A DNA stretch of 34,245 bases from Paracoccaceae bacterium. GTDB taxonomy: Bacteria; Pseudomonadota; Alphaproteobacteria; Rhodobacterales; Rhodobacteraceae. This document shows, in pieces, positions 1 to 9,921 of the stretch. The position numbers and the translations under genes are program-made. The notes beneath the pieces were generated by a model. The model was not told the origin of the DNA and ran no database searches. It saw only the letters and a list, made by a program, of their open reading frames with translations. The stretch covers positions 1 to 34,245 of the forward strand of contig JAOADN010000023.1 of assembly GCA_026417295.1 (NCBI GenBank). The letters are read 5' to 3'. The first letter of the stretch is position 1; every line of letters begins with the position of its first letter.

Positions 1-2429
1 ACGCAGGGCGGCACGATGGCGAGCCCGAGCCCGCGGCGCACCTCGTCGGCATAGACGGCGAGCTTGTCGGTGAGGTGGATGTCGCAGTTCATGACGGCCG
101 CCATGAACTCGACGGGGTGATTGGCCTTGAGCCAGGCGGTCTGGTAGCTGACGACGGCATAGGCCGCGGCGTGGCTCTTGTTGAAGCCGTAGTTGGCGAA
201 CTTCTCCAGAAGGTCGAAGACCTCGCCGGCCTTCTTCGCGTCGATGCCGTGGGTGGCGCGGGCGCCCTCGATGAACTTCGGGCGTTCCTTGGCCATTTCC
301 TCGGGGATCTTCTTGCCCATCGCCCGGCGCAGGAGGTCGGCGCCACCGAGGGAATAGCCGGCCATGACCTGGGCGATCTGCATCACCTGTTCCTGGTAGA
401 CGATGATGCCCTGCGTCTCCTCGAGGATCGGGTCGATGGTCGGGTGTATGGATTCGCGCGGGCGCAGGCCGTTCTTGACCTCGCAATAGGCGGGGATGTT
501 CTCCATCGGGCCGGGCCGGTAGAGGGCGACGAGGGCCACGATGTCCTCGATCGAGGTGGGCTTCATGCGCCGCAGCGCATCCATCATGCCGGCGCTTTCC
601 ACCTGGAACACGGCGACGGTGCGGGCGCTGGCATAGAGATCGAAGGTGGCAGGATCGTCGAGGGGGATGCGGCTGATGTCGATCTCGATCCCGCGCCGCC
701 TGAGAAGGTCGAGCGCGTTGCGGATCACCGTCAGCGTCTTGAGACCGAGGAAGTCGAACTTCACCAGGCCCGCCGCCTCGACCCATTTCATGTTGAACTG
801 GGTGGCGGGCATGTCGGACCTGGGGTCGCGGTAGAGCGGCACGAGCTCGTCGAGGGGGCGGTCGCCGATGACGACGCCCGCGGCATGGGTCGAGGCGTTC
901 CTGAGCAGGCCCTCGATCTTGCGGGCGATGTCGAGCAGGCGGCGGACGACCTCTTCGCGGCGCGCCTCCTCGCGCAGGCGGGGTTCGTCGGCGAGCGCCT
1001 TCTCGATCGAGACGGGCTTGACACCCTCGACCGGGATGAGCTTGGCGAGGCGGTCGACCTGTCCGTAGGGCATCTGGAGGACGCGGCCCACGTCGCGGAT
1101 CGCCGCCTTGGAGAGCAGCGCGCCGAAGGTGATGATCTGGCCCACCCGGTCGCGGCCGTAGCGATCCTGGACGTAGCGGATCACCTCTTCGCGGCGGTCC
1201 ATGCAGAAGTCGATGTCGAAGTCGGGCATCGACACCCGCTCGGGATTGAGGAAGCGCTCGAAGAGCAGCGAATAGCGCAGGGGATCGAGATCGGTGATCG
1301 TCAGCGCATAGGCGACGAGCGAGCCCGCCCCCGAGCCGCGCCCCGGCCCGACGGGGATGTCGCGGGCCTTCGCCCACTTGATGAAATCGGCGACGATCAG
1401 GAAGTAGCCCGGGAAGCCCATCTGCTCGATCACGCCGAGCTCGAATTCCAGGCGGCGTTCGTATTCGGCGACGGGCGCGGCATGGGGGATCACGGCAAGG
1501 CGCGCGGCCAGCCCCTCGCGCGCCTGGCGGCGGAGTTCCTCGACCTCGTTCTCGGCGAAGCGGGGCAGGATCGGCTTGCGCTTTTCCACCATGAAGGCGC
1601 AGCGGCGCGCGATCTCGACCGTGTTCTCGATGGCCTCGGGCAGGTCGGCGAAGAGGATGCCCATCTCCGCCTCGGACTTGAACCGGTGTTCGGGGGTCAG
1701 CCGGCGGCGCGGTTCCTGCTGGTCGACATAGGCGCCGTCGGCGATGCAGAGCAGCGCGTCGGACGCCTCGAACATCCCGGCATCGGCGAAGTGCACGTCG
1801 TTGGTAGCGACGAGCGGCAGATCCATCGCATAGGCCATCTCGACGAAGCCGCGCTCGGTGGCGCGTTCGGCAGGCGTCGTGCGCCCGCCTTCGTCGGGAT
1901 GGCGCTGGAGTTCGACATAGAGGCGGCCGGGAAAGAGGCGCGCGAGGCCCGCGAGCTGGGCCTCGGCGGCGCTGCGCTGCCCGGCCTGGAGAAGCCGGCC
2001 CACCGGGCCGTCCGGGCCGCCCGAGAGGCAGATCAGCCCCTCGGCATGGGCGGAAAGGTCGGCCGCCGTCACATGGGGATGATCCTGCGTCTCGTGAAGA
2101 TATAGGGCCGAGTTCAGCTTGAGCAGGTTGAGATAGCCGCGCTCGGACTGGGCGAGCAGCACGACATGGGCGGGCGGCGCGGGCCGGTCGGCGGGAGCCG
2201 GATCGCCGAGCCGCACCGGCATCAGGCAGCCGATCACGGGCTGGATCCCGGCCGCCCTTGCCGCAACCGAGAATTCCAGCGCGGCGAACATGTTGCCGGT
2301 ATCGGTGACGGCGACCGCCGGCATGTGATGGGACCGGCAGAGCTCGATCAGCCGGTCGAGCGGCAGGGCGCCCTCGAGCAGCGAGTATTCGGTATGCGTG
2401 CGCAGGTGGATGAATCGCGGGGCCGACAT
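1..2429 (-). CDS. dnaE: DNA polymerase III alpha subunit (partial, 3' end outside window)
   Basis: This is the catalytic subunit of the replicative DNA polymerase. About 809 N-terminal residues are visible of the roughly 1,150 usual for the family, and the reading frame is open to the window edge. The start ATG gives [20 protein letters not shown], the PHP domain opening. Family blocks follow in order: VVATND-type text (here [11 protein letters not shown]), [31 protein letters not shown], then [13 protein letters not shown] at about residues 401-411, which carries the catalytic aspartates. Later come the [29 protein letters not shown] and [12 protein letters not shown] blocks. All match E. 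coli DnaE closely. The gene is divergent from xdhA with a 159-base gap. Nothing suggests the error-prone DnaE2 paralogue, since no imuA/imuB lies beside it. The call is very secure; only the C-terminus is unseen. Confidence 0.97.
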   Translation of the reverse strand, partial: MSAPRFIHLRTHTEYSLLEGALPLDRLIELCRSHHMPAVAVTDTGNMFAALEFSVAARAAGIQPVIGCLMPVRLGDPAPADRPAPPAHVVLLAQSERGYLNLLKLNSALYLHETQDHPHVTAADLSAHAEGLICLSGGPDGPVGRLLQAGQRSAAEAQLAGLARLFPGRLYVELQRHPDEGGRTTPAERATERGFVEMAYAMDLPLVATNDVHFADAGMFEASDALLCIADGAYVDQQEPRRRLTPEHRFKSEAEMGILFADLPEAIENTVEIARRCAFMVEKRKPILPRFAENEVEELRRQAREGLAARLAVIPHAAPVAEYERRLEFELGVIEQMGFPGYFLIVADFIKWAKARDIPVGPGRGSGAGSLVAYALTITDLDPLRYSLLFERFLNPERVSMPDFDIDFCMDRREEVIRYVQDRYGRDRVGQIITFGALLSKAAIRDVGRVLQMPYGQVDRLAKLIPVEGVKPVSIEKALADEPRLREEARREEVVRRLLDIARKIEGLLRNASTHAAGVVIGDRPLDELVPLYRDPRSDMPATQFNMKWVEAAGLVKFDFLGLKTLTVIRNALDLLRRRGIEIDISRIPLDDPATFDLYASARTVAVFQVESAGMMDALRRMKPTSIEDIVALVALYRPGPMENIPAYCEVKNGLRPRESIHPTIDPILEETQGIIVYQEQVMQIAQVMAGYSLGGADLLRRAMGKKIPEEMAKERPKFIEGARATHGIDAKKAGEVFDLLEKFANYGFNKSHAAAYAVVSYQTAWLKANHPVEFMAAVMNCDIHLTDKLAVYADEVRRGLGLAIVPPC

Positions 2430-2530
2430 GGGGCAAGCCTATCGCGGCCGCGCCGGGCCGGCCAGACGCGGGGCGGCCATTGTCTTGCGAATCGCTAAGG
2501 TCTTTCGGAGGCGGCCGCAGAAGGCGCGAG

Positions 2531-2559
2531 TTGAAACGGGGGGCCAAACAGGCTTTGCT
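2531..2559 (+). promoter_or_regulatory. Weak candidate promoter for the xdh operon
   Basis: In the 159-base divergent gap between dnaE and xdhA, TTGAAA at 2531-2536 is followed after 17 bases by TTTGCT at 2554-2559. The -35 box is good and the -10 box poor. A GGGAGG-type Shine-Dalgarno candidate lies at about 2570-2576, rather far from the ATG at 2589, and AGGGAG directly abuts the ATG. No riboswitch fold or operator palindrome could be recognised here. This is a suggestion only. Confidence 0.25.
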
Positions 2560-2588
2560 TTCCCTGTCCGGGGAGGCGCGACAGGGAG

Positions 2589-3983
2589 ATGGACGAGATC
2601 AGGTTCCTGCTGAACGGCGCGGAGGTGCGCCTGCGCGGGGCGGACCCGCTGCGCAGCCTGCTTGACTGGCTGCGCGAGGAGCGCGGCCTGACGGGCACCA
2701 AGGAAGGCTGCAACGAGGGCGACTGCGGTGCCTGCAGCGTGATGGTGACCGACGGTGAGGGCAGCCGGGCGCTGAATGCCTGCCTGCTCTACCTGCCGCA
2801 GCTCGACGGCAAGGCGGTGCGCACCGTCGAGGGCATCGCCGGGCCGGACGGAAGCCTGCATCCGGTGCAGCGGGCGATGGTGGAGATGCATGGCAGCCAG
2901 TGCGGATTCTGCACGCCGGGATTCGTGGTGACGATGGCGGTCGCGCACCTGAACGGCGCGCGCGACCACGACGACCAGCTGGCGGGGAACCTCTGCCGCT
3001 GCACGGGCTATGCGCCCATCGTGCGGGCGGCGGAGATGGCCGAGTCTGCGCCGGTGCCGGAGTGGATGAAGGCGGACCGCGAGGCAGTCGGCCGCCTGTC
3101 GGCCGGCGGCAGCGGGCGGGGCGACGGCCGCGCCTTCCGGCCGGCGACGGCCGACGCGCTGGCGGCCTGGTACCTGGACAACCCCGATGCGACGCTGATC
3201 GCGGGGGCGACCGACGTGGGCCTGTGGGTCAACAAGGAGCTGCGCGATCTGCCGAAGGTCGCCTTCCTGGCCGGGCTGCGCGAGCTGCAGGGCATCGAGG
3301 AAAGGGACGGGATCCTGCGGGTCGGCGCAGGGGTGACGATCGCGCGGCTGCGCGCGGCGGTGGCGGACAGGCTGCCGGCGCTTGCCGGCCTGCTGCGCCG
3401 CTATGCATCCGAACAGGTCCGCAATGCGGCGACGATCGGGGGCAACATCGCCAACGGATCGCCCATCGGCGACGGCCCGCCCGCGCTGATCGCGCTGGGC
3501 GCGACGCTGCATCTGCGGCGCGGCGACGAGCGGCGGCAGATGCCGCTGGAGGCCTTCTTCCTGGATTATCGCCGGCAGGACCGCCGGCCGGGAGAGTTCG
3601 TCGAGGCGGTGAGCTTTCCGGCGGCCTGTGCGGCGCTGCGCTGCTACAAGCTGTCGAAGCGGTTCGACCAGGACATCTCGGCCGTCTGCGGCTGCTTCAA
3701 CGTGACGGTCGAGGCGGGCCGCGTGCGCGCGGCGCGCATCGCCTTCGGTGGCATGGCGGGCATCCCGAAGCGGGCGGCCCATGTCGAGGCGGCGCTTGCG
3801 GGGCGGGCCTGGACCGCGGCGACGGTGGCGGAGGCGATCCCCGCCTTCGCGCAGGACTTCACGCCCCTGACCGACATGCGGGCCAGCGCCTCCTATCGCC
3901 TGACGGCGGCGGGGAACATGCTGTGGCGCTATTTCCACGAGGGCGCGGGCGTGGCCACGGACGTGCTGGAGGTGGCCCCGTGA
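2589..3983 (+). CDS. xdhA: Xanthine dehydrogenase small subunit (2Fe-2S / FAD)
   Basis: This is the iron-sulfur and FAD subunit of molybdenum xanthine dehydrogenase, which passes electrons from the XdhB molybdenum site to NAD+. It has 464 residues, normal for bacterial XdhA. The N-terminal plant-type 2Fe-2S cluster uses C41, C46, C49 and C65 (block [13 protein letters not shown]). The second 2Fe-2S domain uses C105, C108, C136 and C138 (QCGFC and [10 protein letters not shown]). The FAD-binding domain follows, with [12 protein letters not shown] and [19 protein letters not shown]. The C-terminal part includes [13 protein letters not shown]. The text agrees well with R. capsulatus XdhA as I remember it. 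The stop codon overlaps the xdhB start by 4 bases (GTGA), so translation is likely coupled. The substrate is most likely hypoxanthine/xanthine; the associated purine-type importer supports this. Confidence 0.96.
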   Translation: MDEIRFLLNGAEVRLRGADPLRSLLDWLREERGLTGTKEGCNEGDCGACSVMVTDGEGSRALNACLLYLPQLDGKAVRTVEGIAGPDGSLHPVQRAMVEMHGSQCGFCTPGFVVTMAVAHLNGARDHDDQLAGNLCRCTGYAPIVRAAEMAESAPVPEWMKADREAVGRLSAGGSGRGDGRAFRPATADALAAWYLDNPDATLIAGATDVGLWVNKELRDLPKVAFLAGLRELQGIEERDGILRVGAGVTIARLRAAVADRLPALAGLLRRYASEQVRNAATIGGNIANGSPIGDGPPALIALGATLHLRRGDERRQMPLEAFFLDYRRQDRRPGEFVEAVSFPAACAALRCYKLSKRFDQDISAVCGCFNVTVEAGRVRAARIAFGGMAGIPKRAAHVEAALAGRAWTAATVAEAIPAFAQDFTPLTDMRASASYRLTAAGNMLWRYFHEGAGVATDVLEVAP

Positions 3984-6316
3984 GCGTCGCCCTGCCCCTG
4001 CCCCACGACTCGGCGCTGCTGCATGTCACCGGCGAGGCCCGCTATGTCGACGACGTGCCGGCGCCGGCCGGAACGCTGCATCTGGCCTTCGGCACCTCGC
4101 CCGTGGCCCACGGCGTGATCCGGGCGCTCGACCTGTCGGCGGTGCGCGCCGCGCCCGGCGTGGTGGCGGTGATGACGGCGCAGGACCTGCCCTTCGCCAA
4201 TGACGTCTCGCCCTCGGTCCACGACGAGCCGCTTCTGGCGACGGGGACGGTGCATTACGCGGGCCAGCCGGTCTTCGCGGTGGCCGCGACCTCGCATCTT
4301 CTGGCGCGCCGGGCGGCGCGTCTGGCACGGATGGAGATCGAGGAGCGCCCGGCCATCCTGACGGTGGACGAGGCGCTGGCCGCGGGATCGCGTTTCGAGG
4401 GCGGACCGGTCGTCTGGAGCCGCGGCGACGCGGCTGCGGCAATCGCCGCGGCGGCCCATGTCGTCGAGGGCCGCATCGAGATGGGCGGACAGGAGCACTT
4501 CTACCTCGAGGGCCAGGCGGCGATGGCGCTGCCGCAGGAGGGCGGCGGAGTCCATGTCCTGGCCTCGACGCAGCACCCGACCGAGATCCAGCACAAGGTG
4601 GCCGAGGCGCTGGGCGTGGCGATGAGCGCCGTCCGCGTCGAGATGCGCCGCATGGGCGGCGGATTCGGCGGCAAGGAGAGCCAGGGCAATGCGCTGGCGG
4701 TGGCCTGCGCGGTGATGGCGCGGGCGACGGGCCGGGCCTGCCGGATGCGCTATGACCGCGACGACGACATGACGATCACCGGCAAGCGGCACGACTTCCG
4801 CATCGAATACCGTGCCGGGTTCGACGCCGGCGGGCGCATCCTGGGGGTCGAGTTCCGGCACCTGGCCCGCTGCGGCTGGAGCCAGGACCTTTCGCTGCCG
4901 GTCTGCGACCGGGCGATGCTGCATGCCGACAATGCCTATGCCATTCCGGCGATGCGGATCGAGAGCCACAGGCTGCGCACCAACACGCAGAGCGCCACCG
5001 CCTTCCGCGGCTTCGGCGGGCCGCAGGGGATGCTGGGCATCGAGCGGGTGATGGACCATGCGGCGCATGTGCTGGGGATGGACCCGCTGGCGGTGCGGAA
5101 GGCCAACTACTACGCCGACGCGCCGGGGGGCCGCCTGCCCCCCGGACCCCCCGGGAGTATTTCGGCCAGGATGAAGGTGCAGGCGACGCATTACGGGATG
5201 CCCGTCGAGGACTTCATCCTGAACGCGCTGACGGCGCGGCTGGAGGAGACGAGCGGGATCGCAGAGCGGCGGGCGGAGATCCGGGCCTGGAACGCGGCCA
5301 GCCCGGTCCTGAAGCGGGGCATCGCGCTGACCCCGGTGAAGTTCGGCATCAGCTTCACCCTGACCCATCTGAACCAGGCCGGGTCGCTGGTCCATGTCTA
5401 CCAGGACGGGTCGGTGCAGCTCAATCACGGCGGGACGGAGATGGGCCAGGGCCTGCACCGCAAGGTCGGGCAGGTTGCGGCGGCGGTCTTCGGCATCGCC
5501 GCCGAAGACGTGCGCATCACGGCGACGGACACGGCGAAGGTGCCCAACACCTCGGCCACGGCGGCCTCGTCGGGGGCGGACCTGAACGGGATGGCGGTGC
5601 GGGCGGCCTGCGAGGCGGTGCGCGCGCGGATGGCCGAGCATCTGGCGCGGCTGCACCAGGCCGAGGCCGGGGCGGTCGTCTTTGCCGACGGCCGGGTGCG
5701 GGTGGGCGGCGCCGAGATGAGCTTCGCCGAGGCGGCGGCCGCCTGCTACCGCGGGCGCGTGAGCCTGTCGGCGACGGGCTTCTATGCGACGCCGAAGCTG
5801 GAATGGGACCGCATGGCGGGCCGCGGGCGGCCCTTCTACTACTTCGCCTATGGTGCGGCGGTGAGCGAGGTGGTGATCGACACGCTGACGGGCGAGAACC
5901 GGATCCTGCGCGCCGACATCCTGCACGACTGCGGGGCGAGCCTGAACCCGGCGATCGACCGCGGGCAGATCGAGGGCGCCTATGTGCAGGGCGCAGGCTG
6001 GCTGACGACCGAGGAACTGGTCTGGGACGAGCGCGGGCGCCTGCGGACGCATGCGCCTTCGACCTACAAGATCCCCGCCTGTTCGGACCGGCCGCGCGTC
6101 TTCGAGGTCGCGCTCTGGGACGGGCAGAACCGGGAGGAGACGATCTACCGGTCGAAGGCGGTGGGCGAGCCGCCCTTCATGCTGGGGATCTCGGCCTTCA
6201 TGGCGCTGTCGGATGCCTGCGCCGCCTGCGGGCCGCATTATCCCGACCTGCGCGCGCCGGCGACGGCGGAGGCCGTGCTGGCGGCGGTGGCCCGGGCGCG
6301 GGGAGAGGCGCCGTGA
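3980..6316 (+). CDS. xdhB: Xanthine dehydrogenase large (molybdenum) subunit
   Basis: This subunit binds the molybdopterin cofactor and oxidises hypoxanthine and xanthine. It has 778 residues from a GTG start that overlaps the xdhA stop. The active-site set known from bovine XOR and R. capsulatus XDH is present: Gln in STQHPTE, E233 in [10 protein letters not shown]311 in [16 protein letters not shown], and E730 in KAVGEPP. The first residues ([21 protein letters not shown]) are typical, so the GTG start is credible. The odd part is residues 382-399, where the coding sequence is a copy of the palindromic repeat found elsewhere in the window. It encodes [12 protein letters not shown] followed by SISARMK. 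Mammalian XDH has about 19 fewer residues at this point. R. capsulatus XdhB, as I recall it, has a Pro-rich loop of similar length here. The frame is intact and all catalytic residues are kept, so the enzyme is probably functional. Confidence 0.96.
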   Translation: MSVALPLPHDSALLHVTGEARYVDDVPAPAGTLHLAFGTSPVAHGVIRALDLSAVRAAPGVVAVMTAQDLPFANDVSPSVHDEPLLATGTVHYAGQPVFAVAATSHLLARRAARLARMEIEERPAILTVDEALAAGSRFEGGPVVWSRGDAAAAIAAAAHVVEGRIEMGGQEHFYLEGQAAMALPQEGGGVHVLASTQHPTEIQHKVAEALGVAMSAVRVEMRRMGGGFGGKESQGNALAVACAVMARATGRACRMRYDRDDDMTITGKRHDFRIEYRAGFDAGGRILGVEFRHLARCGWSQDLSLPVCDRAMLHADNAYAIPAMRIESHRLRTNTQSATAFRGFGGPQGMLGIERVMDHAAHVLGMDPLAVRKANYYADAPGGRLPPGPPGSISARMKVQATHYGMPVEDFILNALTARLEETSGIAERRAEIRAWNAASPVLKRGIALTPVKFGISFTLTHLNQAGSLVHVYQDGSVQLNHGGTEMGQGLHRKVGQVAAAVFGIAAEDVRITATDTAKVPNTSATAASSGADLNGMAVRAACEAVRARMAEHLARLHQAEAGAVVFADGRVRVGGAEMSFAEAAAACYRGRVSLSATGFYATPKLEWDRMAGRGRPFYYFAYGAAVSEVVIDTLTGENRILRADILHDCGASLNPAIDRGQIEGAYVQGAGWLTTEELVWDERGRLRTHAPSTYKIPACSDRPRVFEVALWDGQNREETIYRSKAVGEPPFMLGISAFMALSDACAACGPHYPDLRAPATAEAVLAAVARARGEAP
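5125..5176 (+). repeat. Palindromic repeat copy A, inside xdhB
   Basis: The hairpin arms are GGGGGGC (5125-5131) and GCCCCCC (5137-5143) with a 5-base loop. They are followed by GGACCCCCCGGGAGTATTTC and then GGCCAGGATGAAG, ending at 5176. The same organisation recurs at 14502, 27006 and 27071. This copy is translated in frame as xdhB codons 382-399 with no stop. Its tail is identical or nearly identical to the intergenic copies, so it has not drifted as an old coding segment would be expected to. Confidence 0.85.
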
Positions 6317-7278
6317 GCCTGGACCGCGAGGCGCTGGCGCGCGACATCGCCGCCGCCGGGCAGGTGGTGCGCGTCGTCCTGGCCGGGCACGAGGGATCGG
6401 CGCCGCGCGAGGCGGGGGCCGCGATGCATGTCTGGGCGGGGGGCCAGTCGGGCACGATCGGCGGCGGGGCGCTGGAATGGGAGGCGGCGGCCCGGGCGCG
6501 GGCCATGCTGGCCGCTGGCCGGGATGCCGAGGTGATCCGTCTGGCGCTGGGCCCGGCGCTGGGCCAGTGCTGCGGCGGGGCGGTCACCCTGGTCGCCGAG
6601 CGCTGGGATGCGGGACGGCTGGCCGGGCTTCGGGGCGAGGTGGTGGCGCGGCCCCTGCCGGGGGCGCCGGAGGCGATGCCCCTGCCGGTGGCGCGGCTGC
6701 TGGCGCGGGCGCGCGACCGCGGCGAACGGCCGGCGACGCGGATCGTGGCGGGCTGGCTGGTGGAGCCGGTGGCACGGCCCGCGCGGATGGTCTGGGTCTG
6801 GGGGGCGGGACATGTCGGCCGCGCCATCGTTGCGGTCCTGGCGCCGCTGCCCGACCTGAAGGTGACCTGGATCGACACCGATCCGGCGCGCTTTCCCGCG
6901 GGGATCCCGGCTGGCGTCGAGCAGCGCATCGCGCCGGATCCTGCGGCGCTGGCCGCGGCTGCGCCGGCCGGGGCGGAGCATCTTGTGCTGACCTTCAGCC
7001 ATGCGCTGGACCTGGCGATCTGCCATGCCCTTCTGTCGCGGGACTTCGCATCGCTTGGCCTGATCGGGTCGGCCACCAAGCGGGCCCGGTTCCGGTCGCG
7101 TCTGGCGGCGCTGGGACATGAGCCGGAACGGATCGCGCGGATCGTCTGTCCGATCGGCATGCCGGCGCTGGGCAAGCATCCGCAGGCGATCGCCGTGGGT
7201 GTGGCGGCGGCGCTGCTGGCGGGACAGGCCGTCGCGGTGGCATCGGGGGACGAGGGGGCGGAGGAGCGCGCATCATGA
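6313..7278 (+). CDS. xdhC: Xanthine dehydrogenase accessory protein XdhC (Moco sulfuration/insertion)
   Basis: XdhC binds molybdenum cofactor, protects its sulfurated form and delivers it to XdhB; it is not part of the mature enzyme. The protein has 321 residues from a GTG start that overlaps the xdhB stop by 4 bases. The N-terminal XdhC/CoxI domain contains HEGSAPREAGAAM, GTIGGGALEWEA and GPALGQCCGGAVTL, with the family cysteines at about residues 86-87. The C-terminal Rossmann-type domain has VWVWGAGHVGRAIV, then the IDTDPARFP and LTFSHALDLAICHALL blocks, and ends with GLIGSATKRARFR and CPIGMPALGKHPQAIAVGVAA. These are standard for XdhC. Its 3' end overlaps the ABC ATPase by 4 bases (ATGA), tying the transporter to the enzyme genes. 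Confidence 0.95.
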   Translation: MSLDREALARDIAAAGQVVRVVLAGHEGSAPREAGAAMHVWAGGQSGTIGGGALEWEAAARARAMLAAGRDAEVIRLALGPALGQCCGGAVTLVAERWDAGRLAGLRGEVVARPLPGAPEAMPLPVARLLARARDRGERPATRIVAGWLVEPVARPARMVWVWGAGHVGRAIVAVLAPLPDLKVTWIDTDPARFPAGIPAGVEQRIAPDPAALAAAAPAGAEHLVLTFSHALDLAICHALLSRDFASLGLIGSATKRARFRSRLAALGHEPERIARIVCPIGMPALGKHPQAIAVGVAAALLAGQAVAVASGDEGAEERAS

Positions 7279-8852
7279 GCGGAGAGGGCAGCGACGTCCT
7301 TCTGTCGGTCGAGGGCATCTCGAAGACCTATCCCGGCGTGAAGGCGAACGAGGACGTGTCCTTCGCCATCGGCGCGGGCCGGGTACATGCCCTTCTGGGC
7401 GAGAACGGCGCGGGCAAGTCGACGCTGGTCAAGATGATCTACGGACTGGTGCGCCCCGATGCCGGGCGGATGCGGATGCGCGGGCAGGACTTTGCGCCGC
7501 AGGCCCCGCGCGAGGCCCGGGCGGCGGGCGTGGCCATGGTGTTCCAGCATTTCAGCCTGTTCGAGGCGCTGAACGTGGCCGAGAACGTGGCGCTGGGCAT
7601 GGACGACCCGCCGCCGATGCGCGAACTCGCGGCCCGGATCCGGGCGGTGAGCGAGGGATACGGCCTGCCGCTCGACCCCGGGCGACTGGTGGGCGACCTG
7701 TCGGCGGGCGAGCGCCAGCGGGTGGAGATCATCCGCTGCCTCCTGCAGGACCCGAAGCTTCTGATCATGGACGAGCCGACGAGCGTGCTGACCCCGCAGG
7801 AGGTGCAGATCCTGTTCGGCACGCTGCGCCAGCTTGCCGGAGAGGGAACCTCGATCCTCTACATCAGCCACAAGCTGGAAGAGATCCGCAGCCTGTGCGA
7901 CGGCGCGACCATCCTGCGCCGGGGCCGGGTGGTGGCCAGCTGCACCCCGCGCGAGAAGACGGCGCGCGAGCTGGCCGAGATGATGGTGGGCGCGACGCTG
8001 AATGCGCCCGCCCGCAAGGCGAAGGCCCCGGGGCCGCTGCGACTGGCGGTCAGGGGGCTTGACGCGGCCTCGCCCTCGGCCTTCGGCACGGCGCTGAAGG
8101 ACGTGTCCTTCGAGGTCCGTCAGGGCGAGATCCTGGGGATCGGCGGCGTGGCGGGGAACGGTCAGGACGAGCTGATGCTGGCCCTGTCGGGCGAATTGAG
8201 GGGGCGGCCGGATTCGGTGATGCTGAACGGTGCGCCGGTTGGGGACCTGGGCCCGGATGCCCGGCGCCGCGCCGGCCTGGTGACCGGGCCCGAGGAGCGG
8301 CTGGGCCATGCGGCCTGCCCGGACATGAGCCTGACCGAGAACGCGCTTCTGACCGGGGCCACGCGGAAGGGGCTGACACGGCGGGGCTTCGTGGACTGGC
8401 GGGCGGCCGAGAGCTTTGCGCAGGAGATCATCCGGACCTTCGACGTGAGGACCCCGGGCACGCGCACGGCGGCGCGCGCCCTGTCGGGCGGCAACCTCCA
8501 GAAGTTCGTCATCGGGCGCGAGATCCTGCAGGCGCCGGACGTCATCGTCGTCAACCAGCCGACCTGGGGGGTCGATGCGGCAGCGGCGGCCTTCATCCGG
8601 CAGGCGCTGCTGGACCGGGCCGCGGCGGGGGCGGCGGTCGTCGTCATCAGCCAGGACATCGACGAACTGCTGGAGGTGGCCGACCGTTTCGCGGCGCTGA
8701 ACGAGGGGCGGCTCACTGCGCCCGTGCCGACCGAGGGGCTGACGCTGGACCGCATCGGCATGATGCTGGGCGGCGCCCACGGGATGCACAGCGCCGACGT
8801 CCACCACACCCACGAGATCGTCCAGTCGGAGGCGGGCCATGCTGGCACTTGA
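7275..8852 (+). CDS. ABC transporter ATP-binding protein, BMP/nucleoside (sugar-type duplicated) family
   Basis: This is the ATPase of an importer, built as two fused nucleotide-binding domains (525 residues). In the first domain, GENGAGKST (residues 42-50) is the Walker A, LSAGERQRVEII is the signature, LLIMDEPTSVLTPQE is the Walker B and ISHKLEEI is the H-loop. The second domain is degenerate: the P-loop region reads GGVAGNGQDELM, the signature is LSGGNLQKFVIGREI and the Walker B position is VIVVNQPTWGVD. This asymmetry is normal for the YufO/NupA-type subfamily that works with BMP-type binding proteins. It overlaps xdhC at its start and the first permease by 14 bases at its end. The likely cargo is a purine base or nucleoside, inferred from the xdh genes in the same operon. 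Confidence 0.93.
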   Translation: MSGEGSDVLLSVEGISKTYPGVKANEDVSFAIGAGRVHALLGENGAGKSTLVKMIYGLVRPDAGRMRMRGQDFAPQAPREARAAGVAMVFQHFSLFEALNVAENVALGMDDPPPMRELAARIRAVSEGYGLPLDPGRLVGDLSAGERQRVEIIRCLLQDPKLLIMDEPTSVLTPQEVQILFGTLRQLAGEGTSILYISHKLEEIRSLCDGATILRRGRVVASCTPREKTARELAEMMVGATLNAPARKAKAPGPLRLAVRGLDAASPSAFGTALKDVSFEVRQGEILGIGGVAGNGQDELMLALSGELRGRPDSVMLNGAPVGDLGPDARRRAGLVTGPEERLGHAACPDMSLTENALLTGATRKGLTRRGFVDWRAAESFAQEIIRTFDVRTPGTRTAARALSGGNLQKFVIGREILQAPDVIVVNQPTWGVDAAAAAFIRQALLDRAAAGAAVVVISQDIDELLEVADRFAALNEGRLTAPVPTEGLTLDRIGMMLGGAHGMHSADVHHTHEIVQSEAGHAGT

Positions 8853-9921
8853 GAAGCGGCCGAACCCTTCGCGGTTCTGGCTTTACGCCACGCCCGTCGT
8901 CGCCGTCGCCCTGACGATGGTCGCCGGCGGGGTCATGTTCGCGATCCTCGGCAAGAATCCGTTCGAGGTGGTGCGCACGATCTTCTGGGTCCCGCTCTTC
9001 GGCGAATTCGCCTGGTACCTGCGGGGCCAGCTTCTGGTGAAGGCGGGACCGCTGATCCTGATCGCGGTGGGCCTGTCGCTGGGCTTCCGCGCCGGAATCT
9101 GGAACATCGGCGCTGAGGGCCAGTACATCATGGGCGCGATCTTCGGCGCGGCGGTCGGGCTGGCCGTCTTTCCCACCGAGAACCGGCTGATCTTTCCGGT
9201 GATGATCCTGGCGGGCCTGTTCGGCGGGTGGATCTGGGCGATGATACCGGCGATCCTGAAGACGCGGTTCAACACCAACGAGATCCTCGTCTCGCTGATG
9301 CTCGTCTATGTCGCCCAGACGATCCTGGCGATGGCCTCGACCAACTTCCTGCGCAACCCGGAAGGGTCCGGCTTCCCGGGCAGCCGCAACTTCTCGAGCT
9401 ATCCGGCGGCGTCGAACCCGGAACTGATCGCCGGAACCGGCATCCACTGGGGCGTGGTGACGGCGGTCTTCGTGGTGGTCGCGGCGCATGTCCTGCTGCA
9501 GCGGCACCTGCTGGGCTTCCAGATCAAGCTGGCCGGCCAGGCACCGCGCGCCGCGCGCTTCCACGGGGTGAGCCCGAACCGGCTGGTCGTGCTGTGCATG
9601 GGTGTCTCGGGGGCGCTGGCCGGCGTCGCGGGGCTGTTCGAGGTGACGGGGCCTGCGGGGCAGATCTCGATCGACTTCAACGTGGGCTACGGGTTCACGG
9701 CGATCATCGTGGCCTTCCTGGGGCGGCTCAACCCGGTGGGCATCCTGTTCGCGGGCCTGCTCATGGCGCTGACCTACATCGGCGGCGAGATGGCGGCGAC
9801 GAACCTGGGCCTGCCCTCGGCGGCCATACAGGCCTTCCAGGGCATGCTGCTGTTCTTCCTGCTGGCCGTCGACGTCATGACGAACTATCGCATCCGCTTT
9901 GCAGCCATGGGGGCAAGGTGA
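8839..9921 (+). CDS. ABC transporter permease (YufP-like, nucleoside/BMP family)
   Basis: This is an inner-membrane channel subunit of 360 residues with many hydrophobic segments. A cytoplasmic N-terminus (MLALEKRPNPSRFW) leads into the first membrane span. The family hallmark is FRAGIWNIGAEGQYIMGAI, seen in BranchedChain/BMP-type permeases (BPD_transp_2). Further blocks are FNTNEILVSLMLVYVA, GQAPRAARFHGVSPNR and YGFTAIIVAFLGRLNPVGI. It starts 14 bases inside the ATPase gene and its stop shares one base with the next start (TGATG), so the two permeases should be made in equal amounts. It pairs with the product of the following gene as the heterodimeric membrane part of the importer. Confidence 0.93.
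   Translation: MLALEKRPNPSRFWLYATPVVAVALTMVAGGVMFAILGKNPFEVVRTIFWVPLFGEFAWYLRGQLLVKAGPLILIAVGLSLGFRAGIWNIGAEGQYIMGAIFGAAVGLAVFPTENRLIFPVMILAGLFGGWIWAMIPAILKTRFNTNEILVSLMLVYVAQTILAMASTNFLRNPEGSGFPGSRNFSSYPAASNPELIAGTGIHWGVVTAVFVVVAAHVLLQRHLLGFQIKLAGQAPRAARFHGVSPNRLVVLCMGVSGALAGVAGLFEVTGPAGQISIDFNVGYGFTAIIVAFLGRLNPVGILFAGLLMALTYIGGEMAATNLGLPSAAIQAFQGMLLFFLLAVDVMTNYRIRFAAMGAR

Noticed and set aside
75-2105. A long open frame on the plus strand opposite dnaE, and similar long frames opposite or within xdhB, the BMP operon and the dimethylglycine dehydrogenase
   Set aside because: These are by-products of very high GC content. They have compositions rich in Arg, Gly, Ala and Pro with no family motifs, while the opposite or overlapping frame encodes a clear protein.
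2430-2588. A purine or xanthine riboswitch upstream of xdhA
   Set aside because: No matching stems or conserved core could be found in this 159-base region; the hairpins present are simple GC palindromes.
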